A DNA stretch of 64,000 nt from Couchioplanes caeruleus (GTDB lineage: Bacteria > Actinomycetota > Actinomycetes > Mycobacteriales > Micromonosporaceae). Of the stretch, positions 25,985-32,404 are shown piece by piece. Below the pieces are notes generated by a model. It saw only the letters and a program-made list of their open reading frames with translations, did not search any database and was not told the DNA's origin. Location: the NCBI RefSeq assembly GCF_003751945.1, contig NZ_RJKL01000001.1, positions 8,140,501-8,204,500 of the forward strand, in the 5' to 3' direction. The translations under genes and the position numbers were made by a program. How positions within the stretch are numbered: position 1 is the stretch's first letter; each line of letters begins with the position of its first letter.

Positions 25985-26306
25985 GCGGGCCGGGCCGTGA
26001 GGTGGTGGGCCATGAAGCCGCGGGCGTGCCGGGCCAGGTCCTCGCCGTCGTGCCACAGGTTGCGCCAGATCGCGAGGTAGCCCCGTGCGCTGGAGAGGGC
26101 GCCGGTGAAATGGGTGCCGCCCAGCTCGTGGGTGATCACGAGCGAGTCGTGCTGGAGCTTGGCGCCCCGGTCGACCACGGCCGGGTCGGTGCTGGAGACG
26201 TCGGCGTCGAAGGCGAGCCCGCGCGAGCAGGCCACCGACAGGCGGAGGCGGGCGGGTTGTCGGCCCAGACCAGGGCGCGCACGCCGCGGGGATTGCGGAG
26301 CTGCAT
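25981..26306 (-). pseudogene. Frameshifted small conserved protein
   Basis: Read from ATG 26306 (ribosome site AAGGACA), the protein begins MQLRNPRGVRALVWADNP and then goes out of frame. The downstream frame carries PARLRLSVACSRGLAFDADV, VVDRGAKLQHDSLVITHELGG, TGALSSARGYLAIWRNLWHD and HARGFMAHHLTARPA to the stop at 25981. Restoring one C in the GACAACCCGCCC stretch near 26255 joins the two into one chain of about 108 aa. Function is unknown. The downstream piece could still be translated from GTG 26235. A sequencing error in the C-rich run is the alternative explanation. Confidence 0.6.
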
Positions 26307-26344
26307 GGCGTGTCCTTCGTGGTCAGGCGCTCTTGGCGCCGGTG

Positions 26345-26605
26345 ATGAGGGCGACGACTCTGGAACCTCGTGAGCAGGGCGGCGAGCACCACGACGACGC
26401 CGACGGCGAGCGGTTGGTGGCGTTCGGCGAGCATCGCAGCGTCTACCCCGAGGTGCGCCAGCTACTCATGCTCCAGGCCGGCACCGGCATCGGCGCGGGA
26501 ATGATCATGCTGCACACCCGCTCCGGACTGGTGGGCCCCGCCCTGCTGCTGGCCGACGGTATCTTCGCGCCGGACCGGGTGGGTGCCCTGATCGGCCAGG
26601 TCTGA
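26345..26605 (+). pseudogene. Unrecognised gene remnant
   Basis: A plus-strand frame ending at 26605 has credible protein-like sequence only in its last 60 codons (LVAFGEHRSVYPEVRQLLML, QAGTGIGAGMIMLHTRSGLV, DGIFAPDRVGALIGQV). Upstream it degenerates into Asp/His/Glu-rich sequence and then runs antisense to the frameshifted gene. It looks like the 3' end of a lost gene; no family was recognised and it may be chance. Confidence 0.25.
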
Positions 26606-26641
26606 CGACCCCGGCCATGGCCGGTCCCACCCGATACCACG

Positions 26642-26920
26642 GTGCCGGCCCTCGCCGCGTCCGCACCCGTCGCCACCGCGCCCCGCGGCGCGGCACCGCT
26701 CGCCACGGCCGGCCATCAGCCGAAGCCGCCGCCGCTCGTCGTGGCCGAGGGGCTGAACAACCCCCCCCGCGGGCTGGCCTTCGCGAAGGACGGCACTCTC
26801 TACGTGGCCTCGAGCGGGCTGTGCGCTCCCGGCGGCGTCGCCATCCGCGGGCGCGACGCCGACGTGACGACCTGCGGCATCTGCGCCGGCACGGGCACCG
26901 TGGTCAAGATCCGCCTGTAG
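26642..26920 (+). pseudogene. Truncated ScyD/ScyE-like beta-propeller fragment
   Basis: 92 codons from GTG 26642: a partial signal-like N-terminus (ALAASAPVATAPRGAAPLA), then VVAEGLNNPPRGLAFAKDGTLYVA, the first blade motif of ScyD/ScyE-type secreted beta-propellers, then CAPGGVAIRGRDADVTTC and a short end, GTVVKIRL. Full proteins are about 350-400 aa, so four-fifths is missing. The run of eight C near 26760 adds an extra Pro compared with the usual NNPRGLAF. Probably non-functional. Confidence 0.5.
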
Positions 26921-26939
26921 GACGGGACCCGCGTGCGGG

Positions 26940-27590
26940 TCACAGCCCGAGCCGCAGGGCGGTCACCCCCGCCGGGGACAGCGGCCGGGCGGTGGCCCGC
27001 ACGAGATCCGCGTGAATGCTGACCGGAAGCTGCGTCCCGAGCGCGCACAGCGCCGGGTAGTGGTCGAGCACCTCGCGGTGGCTCAGCGCGCCGACGCCGA
27101 TCAGCAGTCCGTTGACCGCGTTCGGCGTGCGGGCCAGCTCCGCGCAGAGCTCCATGCGCCACACCGGGTCGTCGATGTGGGTGGCGAACTCCCGGGCGAT
27201 CCGGTTCCCCGCCGGGCAGCCCTCTTCCGGTGCGGCGTGCCGGCCGGAGGGGGCGAGCACCGGCGCCGGGCGTACCGCGACGCCCAGCCGCAGCGCCAGC
27301 TCGGGCAGGGTGAGCACCGCCAGTCCGAAGGCGCAGTTGTCGCAGAGCCGCTGGAAGCTTTCGGCATGCACGACGGCCGCCGGTCGCGGGCATCCGGCGG
27401 GGGTGCCGCAGGCGGTGTCCAGAATGATCTCGGCGAGCCGTCCCGACTCGTCGAAGCGCCCCACACCGGAGAACATCGCCGGTGTCTCTCGGTAACGGGC
27501 AAGGGCGGCCCGCTCGCTGCCGTAGCCGTCGGGATCCACGCCGATGCGCGGGACGCCGTGCTGCGCGTGGAGCTGGATGAGTCGGAACAT
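26940..27590 (-). CDS. Conserved hypothetical protein
   Basis: 216 aa from ATG 27590 (MFRLIQLHAQHGV). No known domain recognised. Notable residues: a CDNCAFG pair and a CGTPAGCP pair, four cysteines that could bind metal, and a C-terminal helical half (WRMELCAELARTPNAVNGLLI, LSHREVLDHYPALCALG). Codon use is typical for the window, so it is a real gene. An in-frame upstream ATG at 27626 adds 12 residues. No signal peptide or membrane segment. Confidence 0.6.
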   Translation of the reverse strand: MFRLIQLHAQHGVPRIGVDPDGYGSERAALARYRETPAMFSGVGRFDESGRLAEIILDTACGTPAGCPRPAAVVHAESFQRLCDNCAFGLAVLTLPELALRLGVAVRPAPVLAPSGRHAAPEEGCPAGNRIAREFATHIDDPVWRMELCAELARTPNAVNGLLIGVGALSHREVLDHYPALCALGTQLPVSIHADLVRATARPLSPAGVTALRLGL

Positions 27591-27656
27591 CCTGGTCACT
27601 CCCGGGGGTGTTGAAGGACGGTGCATCCCGGGATACGAGCCAGAGGGTCCGGCGGT

Positions 27657-27899
27657 TCATTCCCTACGCTGGGTATAAGAAAAGCTGCCCTTCTGGCGCT
27701 GAGCAGTCAGTCTGAAGCAGTCGAACGTCACTGCGTGTAGCGCGTAGGTCGCGGCGGTGAGCGCGGCGAGCACGCCGGCGAGAACCGCCGTCAGTTCGCC
27801 GTCGAGGGCGCGCCAGGCGGCCGGCAGCGCCGTGACGCCGAGCACGAGTCCCGCCTCGCAGGCGGACTCGACGAGCCGGCGCGCGCGGTCTGAGGTCAT
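27657..27899 (-). CDS. Small membrane protein of unknown function
   Basis: 80 aa from ATG 27899. A charged N-terminal helix (MTSDRARRLVESACEAGL) is followed by one or two hydrophobic stretches (LVLGVTALPAAW, AVLAGVLAALTAATYALHAV) and a basic tail ending KGSFSYTQRRE. No family recognised. The element GCCGAAAGTCATAG lies 60 bases upstream, as it does in front of the peptidoglycan-binding gene at 17692. Confidence 0.55.
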   Translation of the reverse strand: MTSDRARRLVESACEAGLVLGVTALPAAWRALDGELTAVLAGVLAALTAATYALHAVTFDCFRLTAQRQKGSFSYTQRRE

Positions 27900-27958
27900 G
27901 GTCCCCACCCTGCCGTCACCGACGGTGTGCGCGCTTCCCTCCGCAGCCGGATCAACTC

Positions 27959-27972
27959 CTATGACTTTCGGC
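27959..27972 (-). promoter_or_regulatory. Shared 14-base upstream element, copy 2
   Basis: Minus-strand GCCGAAAGTCATAG, identical to the copy at 18073-18086 and 60 bases upstream of a small membrane-protein gene start. In an AT-poor genome a 14-base exact match at the same relative place is unlikely to be chance, but its role is unknown. Confidence 0.35.
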
Positions 27973-28097
27973 AGAGGGACGGTCGTCTCACGGGGTTGAA
28001 AACCGTGAAATGCCCCATTCCGCACGCGAGCCGCCTAGCGTGGGACAGGACGCCGCTATCCGGCGGCGACAACCCGCCACCGGCGAAAGGTGACCCC

Positions 28098-28328
28098 ATG
28101 ACCGTGCAGATCCCCTCCGCCCGGCAGGAAGACCTCGCCGAGCACCTCGCCGCCCGGATCGAACGGCGCCTCGCCGTGCTCTGTGACGAGCTGGAGCACG
28201 CGGGCGTCGTCGCGTACGGGGCGGACCGGGGCCTGGCGACCCGGGGCGGAACCGTCCGAATGACCGTCGCCGATATGTCCGCCGTTGTCGCTGCAGTCGT
28301 GCTGGACACTGCCGAAACTGCCCCGTAA
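28098..28328 (+). CDS. Small conserved hypothetical protein
   Basis: 76 aa from ATG 28098 (ribosome site CGAAAGG, 9 bases upstream). A helical N-half (QEDLAEHLAARIERRLAVLCDELEH) and a hydrophobic C-half (VRMTVADMSAVVAAVVLDTA). No domain recognised. Lies just upstream of the envelope-glycan genes, with about 125 bases between, so it may or may not belong to them. Confidence 0.55.
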   Translation: MTVQIPSARQEDLAEHLAARIERRLAVLCDELEHAGVVAYGADRGLATRGGTVRMTVADMSAVVAAVVLDTAETAP

Positions 28329-28452
28329 CGTGGCGCCAGCGGCGCGCACGTGGCGCCGCCGTCCCCCGCGGAAGAGTTCGGCGAACCACGAAGCTTGCTG
28401 GGGAGCAGACCGATAATGGTCATGTCCGGCAGCGCGTGGGGGAGGAAATGCG

Positions 28453-29265
28453 GTGACCGTCACGGTGCCGCCGGCATGGGAGACCATGCCGGCGCTGATG
28501 TACCACTCCGTGTCCGCGGTCGCCGGTCCGATGCGCGACCTGGCGGTGCCCCGCAAGCGTCTCGCCGAGCAGCTCTCCGCGCTGACCGCGGCCGGCTACC
28601 GGCTCGTCGGGCTCACCGAGGCTCTCGACCTGCTCGAACAGGGATGCACCGACAAGCTTCTCGCGGTGACCTTCGACGACGGCTACCGCGACTTCCTCAC
28701 CGAGGCCGTGCCCGTGCTCGCCGAGGTCGGCGCGGGCGCCACGCTCTACGCCTCGGTCGGGCACCTCGGCGCGTACGCCGACTGGCTGGGCCGCTGGTCG
28801 CCCGACTTCGGCAAGCTGCTGACCTGGGACGAGCTGGCCGAGGTGGCCGAGGCCGGCATCGAGATCGGCAACCACAGCCTGATCCACCACCCGCTCGACG
28901 TGCTGAGCGCCGCCGAGCTGCGCGAGGAGACGACGCGCAGCAAGGACGAGCTGGAGCAGCGCCTCGGCCGGCGGGTGCGCAGCTTCGCCTACCCGCACGG
29001 CTACAACGGCGCCAAGGTCCGCGCCGCGGTGCTGGCCGCCGGGCACGACAACGCCACCGAGGTGGGCCGGCGCCTGCACACGCCGGGCGAGCGGCGGTTC
29101 GCCGTACCCCGGTTGCAGCCGACCCCGGACATGACCGGCGCCGACCTCGTGGCCCTGGTGGCCGGGGGCGGCTCGCCGCTGGTGCCGCGGCTCAAGCAGC
29201 TCGCCCAGCCCGGATGGCGGGTGGTGCGCCGGATCGCCCGCGCCGCCGGACGGAACCTGACATGA
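28453..29265 (+). CDS. Polysaccharide deacetylase (CE4/NodB-like)
   Basis: 270 aa. NodB motif 1 is VTFDDGYRDF, whose Asp pair is catalytic base and metal ligand; motif 2 is GNHSLIHHPL with the two metal-binding His; motif 3 region is RSFAYPHGYN. It removes N- or O-acetyl groups from a polysaccharide. No signal peptide is apparent, so it may act inside or leave by another route. GTG 28453 follows GGGGGAGGAAATGC. Its stop overlaps the GH26 start (ATGA), a coupled pair. Confidence 0.9.
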   Translation: MTVTVPPAWETMPALMYHSVSAVAGPMRDLAVPRKRLAEQLSALTAAGYRLVGLTEALDLLEQGCTDKLLAVTFDDGYRDFLTEAVPVLAEVGAGATLYASVGHLGAYADWLGRWSPDFGKLLTWDELAEVAEAGIEIGNHSLIHHPLDVLSAAELREETTRSKDELEQRLGRRVRSFAYPHGYNGAKVRAAVLAAGHDNATEVGRRLHTPGERRFAVPRLQPTPDMTGADLVALVAGGGSPLVPRLKQLAQPGWRVVRRIARAAGRNLT

Positions 29266-30338
29266 GCCCGGTCCACCGCAATCCCACCCACCGCGGCACA
29301 CGCCGCGCCCCCGGCCGCACGCTGACCCGGCGGCACCTGCTCGGCCTCGTCGGCCTGGCGGCGGTGCCCGCGGCGATCGTCGGCGCGCAGCAGTTCCGCT
29401 CGGACGACACCGCGGCCGAGGCCACCACCTCGCCCGGGCGGACCGCAGGAACGCCGGCCTCGGCGAGCGCCCCGCCGAAGGTTGTCACCGAGGGCGGCGG
29501 GCCGGTGCCGTTCGTGCCGGGCAAGGCCATGCTGGGCGCGTACCTCTCCCTGTCCGGCAAGACCGCGACCCAGTCGCAGGCGCTGCGCCGGCAGCAGACC
29601 GGCCGGGAAGAGCGGATCGTGCACGTCTTCTACGACTGGCCCGACCTGCTGCCCACCTCCATCGAGGGGCTGCCCGCCCAGGCGGTTCCGATGGTCTCCT
29701 GGCGGGGGACCGCATACAGCGACATCACCTCCGGTGCCAGCGATGAGCTGATCGCCCGGGCCGCCCGCCGGCTCAAGAGCCTGGGCCGGCCGGTGCTCCT
29801 GCGCTGGGGCTGGGAGATGAACGGCGACTGGTACGACTGGTCACCCGCGCGCAACGGCAAGAACCCGGCCGGCTACATCCAGTCCTGGCGGCGGATGCAC
29901 GACATCTTCGCCAAGGAGGGCGCCACGAACGTCGCCTGGGTGTGGAGCCCGAACTGGAACTCCTCGCCGATCGCCGACTGGAACACGATCGCGGCGCTGT
30001 ACCCCGGCGACAAGTACGTCGACTGGGTCGGCGTCTCCGGCTACAACCTGCGTCGCGAGACGCCGGAGACGCTGTTCAGCCCGATCTACCGCTCGTACGC
30101 GGCCCGCAAGCCCATCCTGATCACCGAGGTGGGCTCGGTGGACCGCGGTGGCCGGACCAAGGCGGACTGGATCTCGCTGTTCGCCCGCTGGGTCGAGGGG
30201 CACCCGGCGGTGGGCGGCGTGGCCTGGTTCGACACCGACACCCACCCCGGGTACACGGAGAAGTGGCGCGTGGACACCGACGCCGCGTCGCTGGCCGCGT
30301 ACGTGGCGATGGCGAAGAGCGCCCGCTTCAGCGGCTGA
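29262..30338 (+). CDS. Tat-exported glycoside hydrolase family 26 protein
   Basis: 358 aa. Tat-type signal (TRRHLLGLVGLAAVPAAIVG), a Thr/Ala/Pro linker, then a (beta/alpha)8 GH26 domain: LLRWGWEMNGDWYDWSP carries the acid/base Glu, and ILITEVGSVD the nucleophile Glu. GH26 enzymes are beta-mannanases, 1,3-xylanases or lichenases; in bacterial exopolysaccharide loci they often trim the polymer. Coupled to the deacetylase by a 4-base overlap, so both probably modify one glycan. Confidence 0.9.
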   Translation: MSPVHRNPTHRGTRRAPGRTLTRRHLLGLVGLAAVPAAIVGAQQFRSDDTAAEATTSPGRTAGTPASASAPPKVVTEGGGPVPFVPGKAMLGAYLSLSGKTATQSQALRRQQTGREERIVHVFYDWPDLLPTSIEGLPAQAVPMVSWRGTAYSDITSGASDELIARAARRLKSLGRPVLLRWGWEMNGDWYDWSPARNGKNPAGYIQSWRRMHDIFAKEGATNVAWVWSPNWNSSPIADWNTIAALYPGDKYVDWVGVSGYNLRRETPETLFSPIYRSYAARKPILITEVGSVDRGGRTKADWISLFARWVEGHPAVGGVAWFDTDTHPGYTEKWRVDTDAASLAAYVAMAKSARFSG

Positions 30339-30349
30339 CAAGCGGCCCC

Positions 30350-30439
30350 GACGGCCTTGACGGCCCCGACGGCCTTGACGGCCCCGACGGCCTTGACGGC
30401 CTTGACGGCCTTGACGGCCTTGACGGCCTTGACGGCCCG
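30350..30439. repeat. 9-bp minisatellite, ten units
   Basis: Ten consecutive 9-bp units, GACGGCCTT in seven and GACGGCCCC or GACGGCCCG in three, starting 11 bases after the GH26 stop and ending 29 bases before the folD stop. The array is intergenic between convergent genes. It occupies the place where a terminator would be expected. Copy number is likely to vary between strains. Confidence 0.9.
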
Positions 30440-30467
30440 AGCTTGCGGCGACCGGGGCCGGCGTTGC

Positions 30468-31352
30468 TCAGCGGGTGGCCTTCTCGGCCGCCTCGACCGC
30501 GTTGCGGAACAGCATCGCCACCGTCGTCGGGCCGACGCCGCCGACCCGCGGAGTCAGCGCGCCCGCCACCCGGGCGACCTCCTCCGCCACATCGGGCAGC
30601 AGCTTGCGGCCCTCGTAGCGCACCCCCGCGCCGATGACGGTCGCACCGGGCCGTACGTGCTCGGGCTGGATGATGCCGGGCACGCCCGCGGCGGCGACCA
30701 GGATGTCGGCGCGCCGGGTGTAGCGCTGCCAGTCCGGCACCCCGGTGTGGACCACGGTCACGGCGGCGTTGGCGGTCGGGCGCTTCTGCGACAGCAGCAT
30801 GGCCAGCGGACGGCCGATGGTGGCGCCCCGGCCCAGGATGACCACCTCGTGACCGGCCACCGGGATCTCGTAGTGGGCCAGCAGCGCCTCGATGCCGGCC
30901 GGTGTGCAGGGCCGCGGCCCGGGCAGTCCGACGGACAGCCGACCCAGGTTGAGCGGGTGCATGCCGTCGACGTCCTTGTCGGGGTCCACGGTCATCAGCG
31001 CGGTGTCGTAGTCGATGTGGGCCGGCGGTGGGTACTGGATCAGCAGGGCGTGCACGGCCGGGTCGGCGTTCAGCCGGTCGATCACCCGGTGCAGGTCGTC
31101 CTGGGTGGCGCCGGCCGGAAGGTGCTCGTGGGGCGAGACGAAGCCGAGCTCGGCGGCCTGGCGCTGCTTGATCCGGATGTAGCCGGCGCTGGCGTCGTCG
31201 TCGCCGACCAGGATGGTGGCCAGCGAGGGCTGTACGCCACCCTCGCGCAGCTTCGCCACCCGCCGTGCCACGTCGGCCAGGACGGCGTCGGCGACGGGCT
31301 TGCCGGGCAGCGACCGTGCCTCGTGAGCGGGCGCCGGAGGGGTTTCGGACAT
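30468..31352 (-). CDS. folD: Bifunctional methylenetetrahydrofolate dehydrogenase/cyclohydrolase
   Basis: 294 aa. SAGYIRIKQRQAAELG carries the catalytic Tyr-xxx-Lys pair; HALLIQYPPPAHI, DKDVDGMHPLN, CTPAGIEALL, the Rossmann VILGRGATIGRPLAMLL and the ending TPRVGGVGPTTVAML are all FolD motifs. It interconverts 5,10-methylene- and 10-formyl-tetrahydrofolate in one-carbon metabolism. Start ATG 31352. This housekeeping gene sits inside a run of polysaccharide genes, so it is either a coincidental neighbour or an insertion boundary. Confidence 0.95.
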   Translation of the reverse strand: MSETPPAPAHEARSLPGKPVADAVLADVARRVAKLREGGVQPSLATILVGDDDASAGYIRIKQRQAAELGFVSPHEHLPAGATQDDLHRVIDRLNADPAVHALLIQYPPPAHIDYDTALMTVDPDKDVDGMHPLNLGRLSVGLPGPRPCTPAGIEALLAHYEIPVAGHEVVILGRGATIGRPLAMLLSQKRPTANAAVTVVHTGVPDWQRYTRRADILVAAAGVPGIIQPEHVRPGATVIGAGVRYEGRKLLPDVAEEVARVAGALTPRVGGVGPTTVAMLFRNAVEAAEKATR

Positions 31353-31510
31353 GCGCGTCTCCCAGACCGTGGGCACCCAGGCGGACGGCGCCCACGACGA
31401 GCTCCCCGATGGTGGTCCATCCTCGATGCCGCCAGTCGCGTGACGCGGACCAGTATGCCGTGCCCCGGCGAGCGGCTCGGAACGAGTCACCCCGCGGTGG
31501 CGGTGAGACC

Positions 31511-32404
31511 CTATTCGACGGCGCTGATGTGCAGTGTCCGGTAGGCCGTGGTGTCACCGGCCCGGAAGAGGTTCACGGTTATCCGCTGGTCGCCCGGCAG
31601 GCTCAGACTCTCGCTCCAGGTGCCGTCGGCGCCCACCGTGACGACCAGGCGCGACGGCGCGGTCCCGCGCGTCCCGGTCACCGTCAGCGTGTACGGGGCG
31701 TCCTCGGCGAGCAGCCCCGTCGCCGACACCGCCACGGTCCGGTTGCCTCGTGAGTCCACCGGCCCCGACGGCGTCGCCGACAGCGCGGTCACCGCCGTGT
31801 CGTACAGCTCCCGCGACGTGCCGAAGGACAGCCAGCTCGCCCCGACGAGGATCGCCAGCACCAGTGAAAGCGGCAGGAGTTGCCGCACCAGGCGCAGGCG
31901 CCGGGACTTCTCCGTCGCGGCCGTCTCCAGCTCGGTCCCGGCCGGCGCCACGGTCATGACGATCGTGTGCTGCTCGGCCGCCGCCTCCGCGTCCTGCGCG
32001 GAGAGCCGCAGGCTCGGCGCCGTCGCGCCTGCCGGCGCGGTCTCCTCCTCGGCGGGCGGCGCCACGGCGGCCTGTCCCGGCCGCAGCACCGTCACGAGCA
32101 GGGCCGCCAGCGTGACGCCCGCCGTGGCGAGCGTCCACGACAACCGGTCCAGGTCGGCGCCCGTCAGATGGATCGCCAGCCCGGCGACGACCAGCACGCC
32201 CAGGCTGAGCGCCGGGGCCAGCAGGGTGCGCTCGACCGAGGAGAGCGCACGGCCGGAGAACAGCGCCCCGGTCAGCGCCATGCCGGGCAGCACGAAGCCC
32301 AGCAGCAGCCCGCCGGCCACGGGCAGCGGGCCCGGCCCGGCGAGCACGGCGGCGCCGGCCGCCACGGTCAGCACCGCGAGCACGCGGGTGAGCATCGCGT
32401 TCAC
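31511..32404 (-). CDS. Membrane protein in the envelope-glycan locus
   Basis: 297 aa from GTG 32404, whose GTGA overlaps the stop of the large upstream membrane protein. Four hydrophobic segments (VLAVLTVAAGAAVLAG, VAGGLLLGFVLPGMALTG, SLGVLVVAGLAIHLTG, LATAGVTLAALLVTVL), then a cytoplasmic linker, a further helix (LLPLSLVLAILVGASWL) and an extracytoplasmic beta domain of about 90 residues. The first half resembles DUF1616-type proteins found with surface-polysaccharide genes. Function unknown; probably works with the 950-aa partner. Confidence 0.75.
   Translation of the reverse strand: MNAMLTRVLAVLTVAAGAAVLAGPGPLPVAGGLLLGFVLPGMALTGALFSGRALSSVERTLLAPALSLGVLVVAGLAIHLTGADLDRLSWTLATAGVTLAALLVTVLRPGQAAVAPPAEEETAPAGATAPSLRLSAQDAEAAAEQHTIVMTVAPAGTELETAATEKSRRLRLVRQLLPLSLVLAILVGASWLSFGTSRELYDTAVTALSATPSGPVDSRGNRTVAVSATGLLAEDAPYTLTVTGTRGTAPSRLVVTVGADGTWSESLSLPGDQRITVNLFRAGDTTAYRTLHISAVE

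Noticed and set aside
30328..31557. Minus-strand frame in which the 9-bp array encodes a Ser-Arg-Pro repeat tail
   Set aside because: It is out of frame with folD, and the folD frame has all catalytic motifs; the repeat is intergenic.
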